Part shown: one piece after another, positions 25,254 through 38,480 of the stretch
Position numbering within the stretch: the stretch's first letter is position 1
Layout of the letters: each line of letters opens with the position of its first letter
NCBI GenBank assembly: GCA_035222895.1
Contig: JAVYIG010002514.1
Span: forward strand, 179,409-243,408
Direction of reading: 5' to 3'
DNA: 64,000 nt
From: Strongylocentrotus droebachiensis
Lineage: Eukaryota; Echinodermata; Echinoidea; Camarodonta; Strongylocentrotidae
Notes under the pieces: generated by a model
What the model saw: only the letters and a program-made list of their open reading frames with translations
What the model was told of the DNA's origin: nothing
Databases searched by the model: none
Program-made: the position numbers and the translations under genes

Positions 25254-26338
25254 GTTCTCCGTTGTCTAAATTGATTGCTTTTATTTGGTAACTGGGTTTT
25301 TTGTAATTTTTGAAAAGCATGATTTCACTCAAACTCAATATGGCATGGGATCGAAACAGCTTTCACATGTTTTCTCGGCCTACATTCATCGATTTTACGT
25401 CACTCTAGAGAGGATAGAACTTCCTGTTCCGATTTTTTTTTTTATCATGGTTTCAATTCCCATAGACATATCCAAAACTTGTAATCGTATCATGAACAGT
25501 TATCGAAAGTTTATTTTGAATCTCGTCTTTATTTCGGAGAGTGGTGTGTTGTTTGATTTATATATCAAGGGGAATTTTACCCGTTCACATTTTCACTTAA
25601 TGCGAGAAGGGAATTTGTAAGAGCACACCCTCACCAGAAGCAAATATTCTCAAATTAGAAATGACAGGTGGCAAGTTAAGGACAAAACGTATGCGAGATC
25701 TTCTACATGGACATGGCTTTACCACACATGTGGGTGTCGGACCGCTTACAAGTTTGCCAACATTGACTTATAAGCATGACAGAGTTTTTCCCCTCCCTCA
25801 CATCCTCCACCCTTCCCCCTCAACTTTGTTACCATCACCACCAGCACTTCCATCTCCTATACCAACACACACGTTTCTAGTTGTTTTCCGGACCTTTCAT
25901 ATTCTCTGTAATCTAGTATTCAATTTCTTCCTTGCCCCTCTTCCGCTCCTCTTTCTGCAATTCTCCTTCATCAAACCACCAGTAGTGCACTGCGCTGAAC
26001 ATCTTCCTCTCATCTTTCTTTGTCTTTCAGTAACCTCTCTTTCCTCAAGACCACCTCACAACTTACGACCAGACTAAAGCCGTGTTTCAAAAGAAATTGC
26101 AGTAGGATTTGATTTGGGAATTCAAAAGTGTAGGATCTCGGATAGTCACATGAATATCATTATTGAGATTGCATTCTGGTTTCATCCTCCGAGTCGGAGT
26201 AAACAAAAATGTCTGCTACGAGCCAGTGGTTAGTCGTGCGACCTTTATATCACGTCATTGCGATCTGGTCATTTCTTTTACTGGAAGATTGATAAAATCC
26301 CTGATTTTTTTAAATCCGACACCCCACCTGAATTGTCT

Positions 26339-26372
<34 letters not shown>

Positions 26373-26476
26373 CCTCTCTCTCTCCCTTTCTGTATCCACT
26401 CTCTCTATCTCTCTCTCTTTCCCTCTCTCTCTATCTCTATCTGTATCCACTCTCTCTCTCCCTCGCTAGTGTTCTC

Positions 26477-26515
<39 letters not shown>

Positions 26516-28067
26516 TACTCATGATGAATGAGAATCTATCCCACAATATATCACAGGCTCATGGCCTCATTATTTGTGTCTACGAGTTGAGTTCATATAT
26601 TGTAAATCAAGGCCTTATCAGTTTTAATCCCGTCAGACATCTCAAGTGGGACCCATTCATAACGCTTCTCCCCTGAAATACTGAGAAATGTCTGTTTGTT
26701 TTATTCCTCTATTCTAATCCATACAGCTTCACGTATCAATTACCATTCCACTACTATTCACGAATTTAAAAGGAATACCTTACGTGCTCGGCTTCTCTGA
26801 TTCGTATATCAGAACAAGGTCTGAACGACGGTATAGTTTTCAACTATCTATCACAACCTCGTGGCACAGAAGAGTAATACTGGAAGGTGGACATTGTTGT
26901 CTGTGACTTGACAAGTGATGCGTGACTCGTTTCCCAAATAGGACACCATGTTCTACAGTCTGTATCACATGACAACAACATCCTTTTTAATGTTCTCGAC
27001 AAATGTTCTATAGGAGCCACCCCCTCCCCCACCCCTCATTCTTTCTAAGACATTCCTAGAAAATGATACCAAAATGGTTTTTGACATTGTGCAGCGATTC
27101 TAAAAAGAAACATACTCCTCCAACCTGACGACGTTTCCAACTTCTTGGGGTTCGAGTTGAACCACTGAAGGCTCTAATTCTCAACTTTTTACTTGTGTGA
27201 CCTCAGGTTGTGTCCTATATTAGAAAAATGGAAATGTAGATTGAGGATCACGTCTTTACCATTTTATGTTTCTTATCCTTTCCAGTATCTTTAATGGAAC
27301 ACCGAGACTTGAAAGAAGTTTGTGAAATATATTCAAAATTGTTTTATGCGATTAAGTTCATTTTTAAGTGATTTACGAGAAGAAAAAAAGTGGAAAGAGA
27401 AGAAGGGTAACAAAAGGAAAGGAATGAACGTTTGGTATCAAATATTACTTTCATTCATATTGGGCGTCGCGTTTCATAACTTTTCATGACCAGGACATAT
27501 CTCTTTCTTTATTAATTCCGTTATGAGAGTCACAGATCTTTATTCTATTCTTAACAGTACATAATGCGTAAATGTACATGTTGACTAATTTATTAATTTC
27601 TAATTGCTGAATATCCATTTTCAATGTGACCGTTGTAACTAAACACGATGAGTATATAAATTGAATGAATAACGGAATATTTAATAAACTCATGAGCGAC
27701 CTACCTTTATATGTAAGGAGATAAATGTTATTAATTTACCCGATGACTCTGTCTACTATTTAGTACTTTCTATTAATAAAAGATTCATTACTGAAATAAC
27801 TTGTATCGTTTTACAATTTTGCGTCTTTAATGCTTGACACATGGTTATCTAATCGATGCTGAGAGGCGTCTGACGTATATTAGCAAACAGCCGGCTATTA
27901 CTCCTGCTTTGTTGATATTAATTTATGGCCACTCCTAGCAGTTATCGATCGACTGGGGATACCGCTGGCTTTAAGTAGGTTCTGTAACGTCATTTCGTGG
28001 TCATGCCGCCAAAGTAGCGCCTTCCCCTAGCCGCGACCTATTTGTATCCCTTTAGATGATAATGATT
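24691..28067. repeat. Intergenic with CT microsatellites
   Basis: No supported gene. (CT)n at about 25217-25252, and a large interrupted CT array at about 26340-26518 with CTATCTCTCT and CTGTATCCACTCTC interruptions. The ORFs at 25285-25620 and 25661-26077 have no recognisable domains. I see no RNA gene. Confidence 0.55.
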
Positions 28068-28213
28068 AACGGGGTCGTCCACACTACTGCCTAACATAGC
28101 AACCCTGATCAAGCATCTGTCGTGGGCAGACCGTTATACTACAGTTTGGAGCTAGTACGGAAGGCAACATTTCGCAGTGTGGGTATGATCTTTGGCAGTG
28201 CAGACGACCCGTT
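28068..28213. mobile_element. Short inverted-repeat element
   Basis: AACGGGGTCGTCCACACTAC at the left and GGCAGTGCAGACGACCCGTT at the right form imperfect inverted ends of roughly 20 bp around a ~105-bp core, total about 146 bp. No clear target duplication was found, so the exact ends are uncertain. Confidence 0.55.
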
Positions 28214-29585
28214 GTAAGTGGGCAGTTAGATTCTCAATGATTCGCGCTATTAGGTGCTCCCAGCTGTCATCCACCATCAGATGCTATACAAGGATCCAAA
28301 CGACAATCGGGTTATATAGGTAGAGTGGTAACACTCGATTAATCCTCCTGGACCCAAGGGTGAAACTTATACCATAATCAATACCTCTTTGGGCTCGCTG
28401 GGCCTGGAGATGGAAGTAAGAGGGGGACGAGAAGGGCGGGAAAAGTGAAAGGAATGACGACAGCGTAACCTCTTGGAGAAGATAATCGTCTTCTTTAGCG
28501 GTAAAGTGAGAGTGAATGTATGTATCCACACGCCATCCACACGTTCCCATGTGGTTCCATCTGCACCACACTACCGACGCCGTGTTTCGCTCATTCAGCG
28601 GGCACGTTTGGCGTCGCAACCGTCGCAACGCCCATCGAACGCGCGCACTCAGAGAGCAGTCTGCGCAAGGTCTGGCATCTATATGAAACATCATTTATTC
28701 ATAGGCTTTCTTTCCATATTTTAATATAGATTTATTTTTTCTAGCTAGACATTTCCTCTGAAACACTTTCTCCATATCTCTGTTGAGAGACAGTTGAACT
28801 CACTATTTTTTTTTACTGCAATAAGGTTACGATCTATCATGTAAATTACGTTATTACCCACGCTAATCAAACTTAGAATGCAACTATGGCCTTCATCAGA
28901 AATACAACTTGATGTTAACGTTGTTCAATTTACAGTCACTTTGTTGAACGATGCTATTCTCATTTTGGGCACAGAAGGCGCCACAGTCCCTGACGCAACC
29001 CTCCGTCAGTTACTGGCGCAGTGGCTGCGAAGGGTTGAAGCAGGCTAGGCGAAAGGGTCAGGGTCTACAAGTCACATTGCATTTCCTCCTAGTATGCAAA
29101 GCTAACAAAGCAAGGGGTGACGATTCTCTGCACACATTGATTGGTTTAATCCAAAGAAATCATACATACCATAGTAAACAACAGAATATGTATGGAGATT
29201 TGAACCCCGACCTACTGCCCTATCTCTGCTAGACCTGCACGAGCATACGTCATCGTCATCCAAGCACTTCCTTACTTCTATCTTTTGTTGCATTTCTTCG
29301 TTTATTCCTGTTTTGAAGCGCCCCCCCCCCCACCCCCCCAACATAATTATCTCCTCTTTTCTTTCTCACTTTCTTTCTATTCCTTTCAATCACTCTCTCT
29401 ATCTCTCTCTCTCTCTCTCTCTCTATCACTCTGTCCCTCTTTTATTCCTTCTCTTTATTTCTGTTTGAAGCAATTTGTTTTCTTCTTAAAACAACCTACT
29501 TATCGTTCTATCATGTCCTCCGTTTTTCTTAACCATATTTTCTTTTCTACCTATATTCCTAATAATGTTCCTTCATTTACCTCAC
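28214..29585. other. CpG-rich patch and tRNA-like fragment, no supported gene
   Basis: About 28540-28680 is unusually rich in CG and GCGC words (for example CGTCGCAACGCCCATCGAACG region) compared with its flanks, as at a promoter or an exon. Overlapping ORFs run on both strands (28284-28694 minus, 28473-28729 plus), but none has recognisable content. About 29190-29235 on the minus strand has a B-box-like GGTTCAAATCTCC and may be a SINE relic. CT repeat at about 29392-29424. Confidence 0.4.
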
Positions 29586-31098
29586 CAGGCGCGGATCCAG
29601 GGGGGGGGGGCCGAGCGGGCCTTGGCCCCCCCCCCCCCCCCCGCAAAAAAAAAAAAAAAAAAAAAAAAGAGAAGAAAGGAAAAGAAGGGAAAGGGAAAAA
29701 GGAGAAAAAGAGAAAGAAAGAAGAGGAAGAAGAAAATAAAAGGGGGAAGAAGGAGATCGGGGGGCCGAAAGGGCCTTGCCTCCCAGGCTGTTAACCCCCC
29801 CCCCCCCCCCCCCCCCTACTGGCGTACTGATAGAGGGGGGGGGGGCTTGGGGGAAATCAAATTAAAACGTGGTTTATTTCTAATTCCACAACGGTGGATT
29901 ACAAATAATGCTGAAATGACGGGGATCGAGAGCCTCGAGCTCCCCCCCCCCCACTGATTTTAGTCAAGGATTAAGAGTCGAGAACTGTACAACGAATCGT
30001 TTTTCTTCCTCTAATGATTTAATGGTACGTAAAAGCCCTCCGCGCTTCCCGCGGGAGGGGGGGGGAGAACTGAATTTAGACAAGGATTAAGAGTCGAAAA
30101 CGGTACAACGAATCGTCTTTTTTCTTTAATAGTTTAATAAAACGTCAAAGCTTCCGCGCTTCGCGCATGAGGGGGAGGGGAGGACTGAATTTAGACAAGG
30201 ATTAAGAGTCGAGAACTGTACAACGAATCGTTTTCTTCCTCTAATGATTTAATGAAACGTAAAAGCTTTCGCGCTTCGCGCGGGAGGGGGGGGGGGAACT
30301 GAAATCAGACGGGGATAAAGGGTCGAGAACGGTACAACGAATCGTCTTCTTTCTTTAATAGTTTAATAAAACGTCAAAGCTTCCGCGCTTCGCGCAGGAG
30401 GGGGAGGAACTGAATTTAGACAAGGATTAAGAGTCGAGAACTGTACAACGAATCGTTTTCTTTCTCTAATGATTTAATGAAACGTAAAAGCTTCCGCGCT
30501 TCGCGCGGGAGGGGGGGAAACCTGAATTAAAAAGAGGATTAAGAGTCGAGAACTCTACAACGAATCGTCTTCTTTCTCTAATAATTTAACGAATCGTAAT
30601 AATAAAACGTCAAAGCTTCCACGCTTCGCGCAGGAGGGGGAGGGGAGGACTGAATTTAGACAAGGATTAAGAGTCGAGAACTGTACAACGAATCGTTTTT
30701 TTCCTCTAATGATTTAATGAAACGTAAACCTTCCGCGCTTCGCGCGGGAGGGGGGGAAACCTGAATTCAAAGAGGATTAAGAGTCGAGAACTCTACAACG
30801 AATCGTCTTCTTTCTCTAATAATTTAACTAATCGTAAAATTTTCCGCGCTTCGCGCGGGAGGGAAAAAACTGAATTCAGACGAGAATTATTTTCGAGAAC
30901 GGTAAAACGAATCGTCTTCTTTCTCTAATAATATAATGAAACGTCAAAGCTTGGGAGGGGGAACTCGCCCCCCCCCCCTGCACTGACCCCCCCCCCCCCC
31001 GCATTACGTCACTGTTGGTCACCATTACGTACCATTATATGGCTCGCATATTTTCAAATTTGGGCCCCCCCCCCTAAGAAATCCTGGATCCGCGCCTG
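29586..31098. mobile_element. Intact hAT-like non-autonomous element carrying a satellite
   Basis: The ends CAGGCGCGGATCCAGG and CCTGGATCCGCGCCTG are perfect 16-bp inverted repeats, flanked by the identical 8-bp sequence TACCTCAC (29578-29585 and 31099-31106). CAG...CTG ends with an 8-bp target duplication identify a hAT-type insertion, and the perfect duplication points to a fairly recent one. The 1,513-bp body has long G, C and A homopolymers near the ends, a purine-rich tract at about 29665-29755, and a tandem hairpin satellite in the middle. No transposase is present, so it would have needed one in trans. Confidence 0.9.
30000..30960. repeat. Hairpin-bearing ~115-bp satellite inside the hAT-like element
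   Basis: Eight units each contain a CGCGCTTCGCGCG-type palindrome (near 30034, 30152, 30268, 30382, 30492, 30617, 30730, 30843), plus a partial ninth. Units share AAGGATTAAGAGTCGAGAAC, GTACAACGAATCGT and CTAATGATTTAATG. Units with ACGTAAAAGC mostly alternate with units with ACGTCAAAGC, so the array grew mainly as a dimer of about 230 bp. The internal palindrome would extrude as a GC stem with a TTCG-like tip. Confidence 0.9.
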
Positions 31099-31106
31099 TA
31101 CCTCAC

Positions 31107-31512
31107 ACCCGTCATAATGATAATCATACTGTCATTTTAGACGATATCAACCCAAATAGGACGCGTGTATCCGCACTTTCGACCCTCCCAGTAATATCGA
31201 AATGGTGATAAGGCGCCTGAGGGGTACATATAAACACCTCTTAATGAGCCCCCTCCTCTCCCGAACGCTGTACGCAAACGTGTTCGGGTCGAACTTTATA
31301 GCTACCCCCGATGTGAAGGTGCCACGCGACACTTTGAAATCTCATCCGAAATTAGGCGTCCGGTCTAGCGGTTAGAGAGCGTTTCTGGGGGATCATTTCA
31401 CGATACATCTATTCAACACCTTTTTAAAATTGATTTTTCAATCACTATCAGCACGACACCAGACCTGAACAGAAGATGGGGGTAGTACTCTATTTCTTGC
31501 TCTGTCCGTCCC

Positions 31513-31565
<53 letters not shown>

Positions 31566-32989
31566 ATATGTACTTATAATGTGCTATCGGGTTCAAGGAT
31601 GTCGTACATTAAATTTAATTGCAGATCGGGTGAAAAGGGTAAGGATGGAAAATGAAACTTCAAGTACTGCGTAAAAATGAAGAGAAATTGCCTCTCGAAC
31701 GGAACAAAGAAAAAAGAAAAGCGTCCATCCGAAATATCATTTCATGGAATCCTCGACAATAGCATTCCACTAGATGTGAACAGTTTTGTTTATATTTACC
31801 CGTATTTCCTTGTTCATCACAAAGTAAGAATACTTTATGAAATTAAAGTTTTTCATCAGTGAATGGAACTTGAAATTGTAATACACAAGAACATTTCATA
31901 TTATTATATTTCGGTATATCAAAATGTTGTAAGTAGGCCTAATATATTTGGGTGGTCATCCCACAACAAAATGTATGTTAGTTGCCTTATGTTTCTTGTG
32001 CATTACTTCAGAGAAAACAATAACACTTTGTAAAATAATGCATTTCATAAATAATCTTTTAATTATTAAAACACATCACTTACTACCATATCATGGATTT
32101 TGTTAACGTTTGTATATAGGCCTTGCATATTCACGTGATGAATAACGCATGTTTTTACTTTTTGAGACTCTGCAATGTAAACACTTTAATAAATGACAGG
32201 CCTGTCTGCCAGACAAACGCGTTAAGACATGTTAGAAAGTCGAGCTGATAAGTTTTACCTGTCTATAATTTAGGTCACATAAACGGAACTCAATACAAAC
32301 TTGAATGTACCTAAATCAAGACAATCAGTACGTCTTATTCTCTATCTGTGTAGGGTTCTTGACTATTCTTAATGGCGGGGAACATCGACAAAATCAGGAT
32401 TTTAAGACAGAAAGCGGGGTTTCCAATTGTTCGCTGTTCCTGAAATCTTTCTGCATGGCATCCATGCATGGAAAACGTCTATGTGGAAATCAGCGGTAGC
32501 CGTCGGGTGATTCTTGAATGAGCACTCATTAAAGACAAAATTGCAACATTCCGAAATTCACAAGATTGTCAATTCTCTGGTGTACTGAGAGACAGTCATA
32601 TCTATGAATTAGGTTCATCGCCTTAGCTATTATAGGTAAACCAATGGGGTCCGCCTGTTATGCCGTCACTGTTACAAATTTGACCCCTGTTGACCCCTAA
32701 TAGAGAGGGGTGGGGAAATGAGGTATTAATTTGCTTTTGTGCAATAATGAAAGCGTAAATACGTTTTATTCCTTTATATTTGTAATCTACATTGTACATT
32801 CATTCAGTTTTCCACGTATCTCAAGTTGTATTTTCATCGAATATGGTCTTTAGTGAATGTTCTTGTTTAAATTATTACATGAATGAAATATATCATGACA
32901 TTTTAGATGACATTACCTTAAAAAAAAGGCAGAATGCTTAAGATAACAATCTATATCTGTTTGTCCTCTTTCTCTTGTTTTCAATTCAG
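31107..32989. other. No supported gene
   Basis: Includes a tRNA A-box-like fragment at about 31353-31382 (GGTCTAGCGGTTAGAG), probably the head of a truncated SINE, and a (CT)n run at about 31517-31562. The rest is AT-rich. It would contain upstream introns of the plus-strand terminal exon at 32990 if that gene is real, but I could not identify other exons. Confidence 0.4.
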
Positions 32990-33106
32990 AAACCAGAAAG
33001 TCAATTGACGCTACGAGAGATGCTGACGGAACTGAGGGGTTATTGCGACTTCCTACTCAAACTTCTTGATGGCGTGCGACCTGACCTTCCACAACAGAGG
33101 AAATGA
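32990..33106 (+). CDS. Probable terminal exon of a partial plus-strand gene
   Basis: A pyrimidine-rich tract (TTTGTCCTCTTTCTCTTG region) ends in AATTCAG at 32989. The following frame is open for 38 codons, starting K-P-E-S-Q-L-T and containing LREMLTELRGYCDFLLKLL, then ending D-L-P-Q-Q-R-K and TGA. The composition is helical and leucine-rich, unlike the surrounding DNA, and an AATAAA follows at 33195. The L-R-E...L-x-x-Y-C-D-x-L-L pattern reminds me of the helical segment after the PH domain in CERT/FAPP-type lipid-transfer proteins, but that is only a resemblance from memory. Upstream exons are not found, so strand and reading phase rest on this exon alone. Confidence 0.5.
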   Translation, partial: KPESQLTLREMLTELRGYCDFLLKLLDGVRPDLPQQRK

Positions 33107-33194
33107 TGCCTGAGGTCACCAGTAGATGGCGCCATTTCACCACAAGATATTACATCACAAAGAAAAATTCATAAACGTGAAGAAAACAAAAACA

Positions 33195-33200
33195 AATAAA
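33195..33200 (+). terminator. Polyadenylation signal candidate
   Basis: AATAAA lies 89 bp after the TGA of the candidate terminal exon ending at 33106. In such AT-rich DNA the hexamer alone is weak evidence, but its position fits a short 3'UTR. Confidence 0.35.
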
Positions 33201-33206
33201 CCAACA

Positions 33207-36200
33207 AAAAAATGACTTTCACCCGGAGGCACCACCATTTAAATCGTTGTTCCAACTATATCAATGACAAGAAAGTTTAATTAAGACCCCTTCCCTAGTT
33301 TTTAAAATGTTTTAATCTTTCAAATACATGAACTAAGTAAGACATGGTTTTCAGCTTTGCTTTTAAATAGTTTGCCTGATATTGTATTAATGCGGAATGC
33401 CTTCAATGATATCAGTGAAGCCTGAAAACGTCACAAAATAATATTACTTAACTATTTTCATAAAGTAGTGATGGTAATAAACTAGATAGAGCCTTACAAG
33501 GGGCAATAAAATGAGATTTCATTGCTCGAAATCCTTTGAAAACTATTTAAGCACATATTTAAAAAAAATAGGTTACGATAGAAAACTCGTTAAATTTGGA
33601 AGTTTGAAATACATTCAATTTTTTATTTGAAGTCATGATAGTCATGATAGTGTCGAGAAATTGTACTCATAAACTAGTTTTATTTATCAAAAAATATTTC
33701 TGGACTGTTATTTATGACAATCCTTTGTTTTCATAATGGTGATACATTCCAATGACCTGAATTTATTTTTAAAATCTGACGGGGTAATATGAACATAGAC
33801 ATAACAGATATTGCATAATTTATATCAAAAGGGTCGTTTTCTATTGACAGTTTTGTGTCGGTTTGCATTTCCCCTTACATGCACACATAAGAACATTGCA
33901 CATGGTATAGATACTCCCAAGGGAGTGGAGATGGTGCACACAATGTTTGCCAGCTTGAAATACGGTTTCCATGGCCAATAGAAATATGCATAAAGCATCT
34001 AAGACCTCATCAAGAGCTATATTATAAAGATAATATTATGACTACTGTAATTATGATTTAACAGTGTCCACATCGAGTCCTATTTCTATCAGAACTTTTA
34101 TCTTCACGAAATTTGATAATTTTGTCAACACTACAAAATGTCTTTTAGGGTTATCGTTCGGTGTGACATAATAATTTCCGTCAAAATTGATATAATTTGA
34201 AACAGGAAAATTGGATAATAAATGTTTGAGGTCTAATTTCTCTATTGGTTTTAAAGTATTCAATTTACACATTTATTGAATTGCTGAAGGTTGAAATTAG
34301 CAGAAGTATCCTAAATTATCGTTTCACATGTATGTTTATTAATTGTGACATTTCATTCTTTTTTAAATAAGTCTTCTTCAGTTTGGTTCGCCCTAGTTAA
34401 TGTTCACAAAACTAGACAAATGGAGTCAATACGAAGAATATTTTCATTTCGAATTGTCAAAGTATACGTGTTTCTTACAATATCGCAACGCTTTAATCTT
34501 TATTTCATTTTTGTGTAGTTTGTTTTAACGGCGAAAAGTCAATTGAATTGTAATTAATTTGTTAATATTACGGTCCGCTTTCGCTTATCATTTTAATAGT
34601 TATGAGGTAAAGGAGATATGAACTGAAAGTGCTTCTCTTCCGTTAAAATTATTACAAAAAATCTATCATTTTATTTTGATTTTTCTCCCGAACATGTGTG
34701 GTCTGTGGAACTCGAAGAAACAGAATTTTTGATCATTGTAAACAAAAATTATTTACATAATTTTCGATGTCTGACGAATTATTCCTTCAGGCAACTGATG
34801 TGTAAAATATTTCGCTCAATTTCATTTTTCCTATTTTCTAATGTTGAACCTTTGTGTTGTGATTATTCAACAGTGTATGAAGTAAAATTGTTAAAACTTA
34901 AATGATAGTTTTATGTAAATTAAGCACATTTCATCTATCTTTGTCCCGAGAAATTGGCTTCGTTGGAATCATGTTCGATTTTTAGTTTAATAAGGCCATT
35001 GATCCTTTACGTTTTCATTTTTTACGTCAGGCGATGCTGTACTTTAAATTCGACATCTTACAGGCACATATTGCACATCTGTTTTTGGGTTGTCATTTAT
35101 GTTTCTCCTCTCCAGTATGCATCCATGATCTCGCATGATGTAATCCGAGACGAAAATTAGGAGGGAAAATTTGTATAGATCCATACAGCACTCACATTTG
35201 TTATGCTGTCTAGCTGTCAACCGCCTCCGAACCGACTTGGCAATATGAAGAAAATCAGCCCAAAGGTTTATCAAACACGATTTGAGTTCAAATTACAGCC
35301 TTGACTTTTTGGTATTTAACAAACTAGCTATGAAGTTACAATTTGATATCGTTGAGGATGAAGAATATAGGAAGCTGCTCCTTTAGACAGAATGATGCAG
35401 AGTTAATGATACAGAGTTACATGGACGAGCAAGTTGCTCTCGCCAACTCTCTTTCCATTCACCTAATGCATATCTTTACATTAAGAAATAAAAACCGAAC
35501 TTTCCTACGGCCATTTTGTTTGGAGAAATTAATTCAATCGAATGTTTTATTATATTTTCGTCGCATCCAGTGGCTGAATTTCGAAACAGAGATTAAGAAA
35601 CAAAAAACAATAAAAATGTATAACGTAGTAGTTAACGTTTTAATTGATGTTTGATATTCGACCACCTTGAAAACATGTTGGCAAGGATCAAACAAATGAG
35701 TCGATTTGTGTATGTTTGCACTAGGCTTGCTATGTCGAAGGTTCCTTCTTTCTTCTTGTCATAATGAAATCACAATGCCTCTGTTTCTTGTGTATGTTTT
35801 TTCTTCTCAATTTTATCAACAAAGATATTCATCTAAAAAGGAAAGATGACATTTCTAAATCTTATGTTCTCGTTCAGATCTCCGTCATCTTATGTTTGTA
35901 TAATTCAAGTAAAACGTTTTCTTTTTTAATGTTGAAAATGATCTTACTACGTCAAACCAGTGTATTATCAAGTGATGTGCTTAATGTTAACACTTTAACT
36001 TATCGTACTGTCCGTATATGTTGCTTTTTGATAGATTTCGAGCCATAACTCCTATATGTTTATTTTACATCGGAAACTAAATAATCAAATTTGAATTAGC
36101 CATCAGAAGAGTATTAGCAGTTGAATAGTTTTATAAGATTGAATATTACGAAAAAGTGGTTTTGAATAATAACAGATATTCTGAATTAAATTTGTCACTT

Positions 36201-37128
36201 AATTGAAAATCGTTTATAGACCAAAAGAATATCAAGACGAATTTTCGAAATAAAATTTGCCGGCATGGATTATCCGTTTTACATGAATTAAAATCACAAA
36301 ATTTCTGTTATTCATTACGTCATACTTTCAATTCCCATTTCATTGATGACTCATTTTTTTGTGTATTTCTCTATGTTTTGCTTAATTCATTCGATTACCA
36401 GTTCAAATTATACAAACTCGACCTACTGCATGTGTAAATAATAAATTGATATTATCTTCAAAAATTAGTAAAATGACCAATTTCGTGTACTATTTTGTTT
36501 TCGCTGTTAGCAGGTAAAGTATCAAAATTCTATTAAAACTTAATGGTTTGTGAAGAGTTCTAGTATATTTTGTCCTGGTTAGGGTTCCATTAATTTTTAC
36601 TGCATCTTTTCTGTTCTCTAAAACACAATGTTAGATAATTGATTTCAAATAATAAATGTAGCCATTGAAACAAAGATTGTATATTTTCCTACTTTGTATT
36701 CCCTGCATTTACATGTACTTTGAAAAGAATTTACTTTTGAAAATACTAGAAAAGTAAAAATGAATCGCTCCCAACTCCAAAACAGGATAGCATAGGAATA
36801 ATAGGGCAAGATAAAACAATATGCAAATGACAAAGGGTAGTCGAAAAGGCAGAGAGAAATCGACATCAAGGGGAGAAGGGTGAGATAGAGGCGAAGAGTG
36901 ACAAACAGACAGGCAGTATTAAAGATAGATAGAGAGAGAGAGTGAGAGGGGGGGGGGGGGAGTTAGGAAGGGCGTGGGGGAGGGGGCAATGATTACTGTA
37001 TGGTATAACGTCTGCTGTAATCGTTAATGGCATTGTATTTTTTAAACAAAAAAACGTTTTTGATAGGGGTAGATAGAGGAGAGACAAAGTAAAGAAAACA
37101 AGAGACTGACAGAGAGGTGAGAGGAATA

Positions 37129-37171
<43 letters not shown>

Positions 37172-38398
37172 CAGAGAGGGGAGAGAGGGAGAGACAAAAA
37201 GAGAAAAATATTAAACAAAGAGGGAGAGAAAGAGAGAGGGGAGAGAGAGAACGAGAGAGAGAGAAAGTGAAAGATAAAACAGAGAGAGATAGAGAGAGAG
37301 AGAAAGAGTGGTAGGGAGAAAGAGAGAGATAGGTTAAAAAGACTTCACAAGATGGGAGACAAATAATGTGAAAAGATACATGTAGCGCGTTTGATAGCGG
37401 TCATATAAATTCAACATATTGTTATATCGTGTTTAAAGTATGCAACCATTGGCTACATCGCACCCCTCTTGCACAAAGTTCTAAGCAAAACACCAAACGA
37501 AATTCATATACATGCAGGTTTACATGAAAGAGAAAAGGCAAAAATTCAAATAAATAGATGAGAAAATACAAATCTTACCACAACTAATATGTATTGATGA
37601 TTACTTTATATCATTATGTATGATATATGTTGTTGCCATGGTTGCCGAAGAAAAGGAAATGTTATGATTCTTGGATTTTTCTATTATTATTTGATACATT
37701 TTATCTATACATGTCTGAAGTTGTTTTGTTTTCTCCAGGGAATAAATCTTATCGAAATCTCAATTCATCAGGTGTTATGACTTTTGTTTCCGACACAGTT
37801 TATGTGAATATAGTATTGCCATCATTATCTCAGTTGAAAAAATTAATAATTAGGGAGATAATTTAGATTTGTCGATATTTATGTATACACACATTGGTAA
37901 CATAAAGGCATCGAAAGCAAAATTATAGGATAATGCCTTGCATTTTAAAATCATTTTCGTGACTCCAATATCCCTACTCTGCTATACCGGCCTGTATGGT
38001 TGTTTGTATAGGTGACATTAACCCTCAATCGACGACAGAAAGACGATAAGACAAATAAGAGAACGTCATCAACAATTCAGCGATTCTATTTTTGTGACAA
38101 AATACATCAATATTTTGTGTATCTCTCAGAATAAAATAACTCTTCACACTGAGGAGGATGTAAAATCGATGCGTGAAATATTGCGTATCAGCTACACTTA
38201 CTCGTTGAGGAAGATGAGAGAAGTCAGGAGGATGACAGAATATTTGGGTCGATGAATTCACGAGTTTGGCCCAAGGCCGGCCGAATCGACGTCATGGGCG
38301 AGTTGGAAAAGTCACGGGAAGTTATCAACACTGGAATATTGATTGGTCGGTATCGGGTGTCAATCCAGCTAATCACATGCCCGTGTAGTGAGTAGAGT
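33207..38398. repeat. AT-rich intergenic stretch with GA microsatellites
   Basis: No supported gene, RNA or transposon over about 5 kb. A GA tract with a G homopolymer lies at about 36926-36962, and a long interrupted GA/GAAA array at about 37128-37330. Small ORFs (for example 35343-35654, 35764-36048) lack any recognisable motif or splice context. Confidence 0.55.
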
Positions 38399-38480
38399 CA
38401 GTGGCGGATCCAGGGGGGGGGGGGGGGCGCCCCCCCCCCCCTTGAGAAAAAAAATCATGTAAAATCACGTGATTTTTACC
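38399..38480. mobile_element. Solo left end of a hAT-like element
   Basis: CAGTGGCGGATCCAGGGGG followed by G and C homopolymers matches the end sequence and the subterminal layout of the elements at 11.1 and 29.6 kb. No matching right end or target duplication was found downstream, so it is probably truncated. Confidence 0.55.

Noticed and set aside
28284..28694. 136-codon minus-strand ORF in the CpG-rich patch
   Set aside because: No recognisable motif and a competing ORF on the other strand; noted only as an unexplained patch.
28951..29232. 93-codon plus-strand ORF after a possible acceptor
   Set aside because: Part overlaps a tRNA-like/SINE relic on the other strand and no domain or donor was found.
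29285..29957. ORFs of 169 and 130 codons with Pro and Lys runs
   Set aside because: They cross G/C/A homopolymers at the end of the hAT-like element.
30000..30960. CRISPR-like array (regular palindromic repeats)
   Set aside because: Spacers are also repeated, the array lies inside a eukaryotic transposon and the genome has introns.
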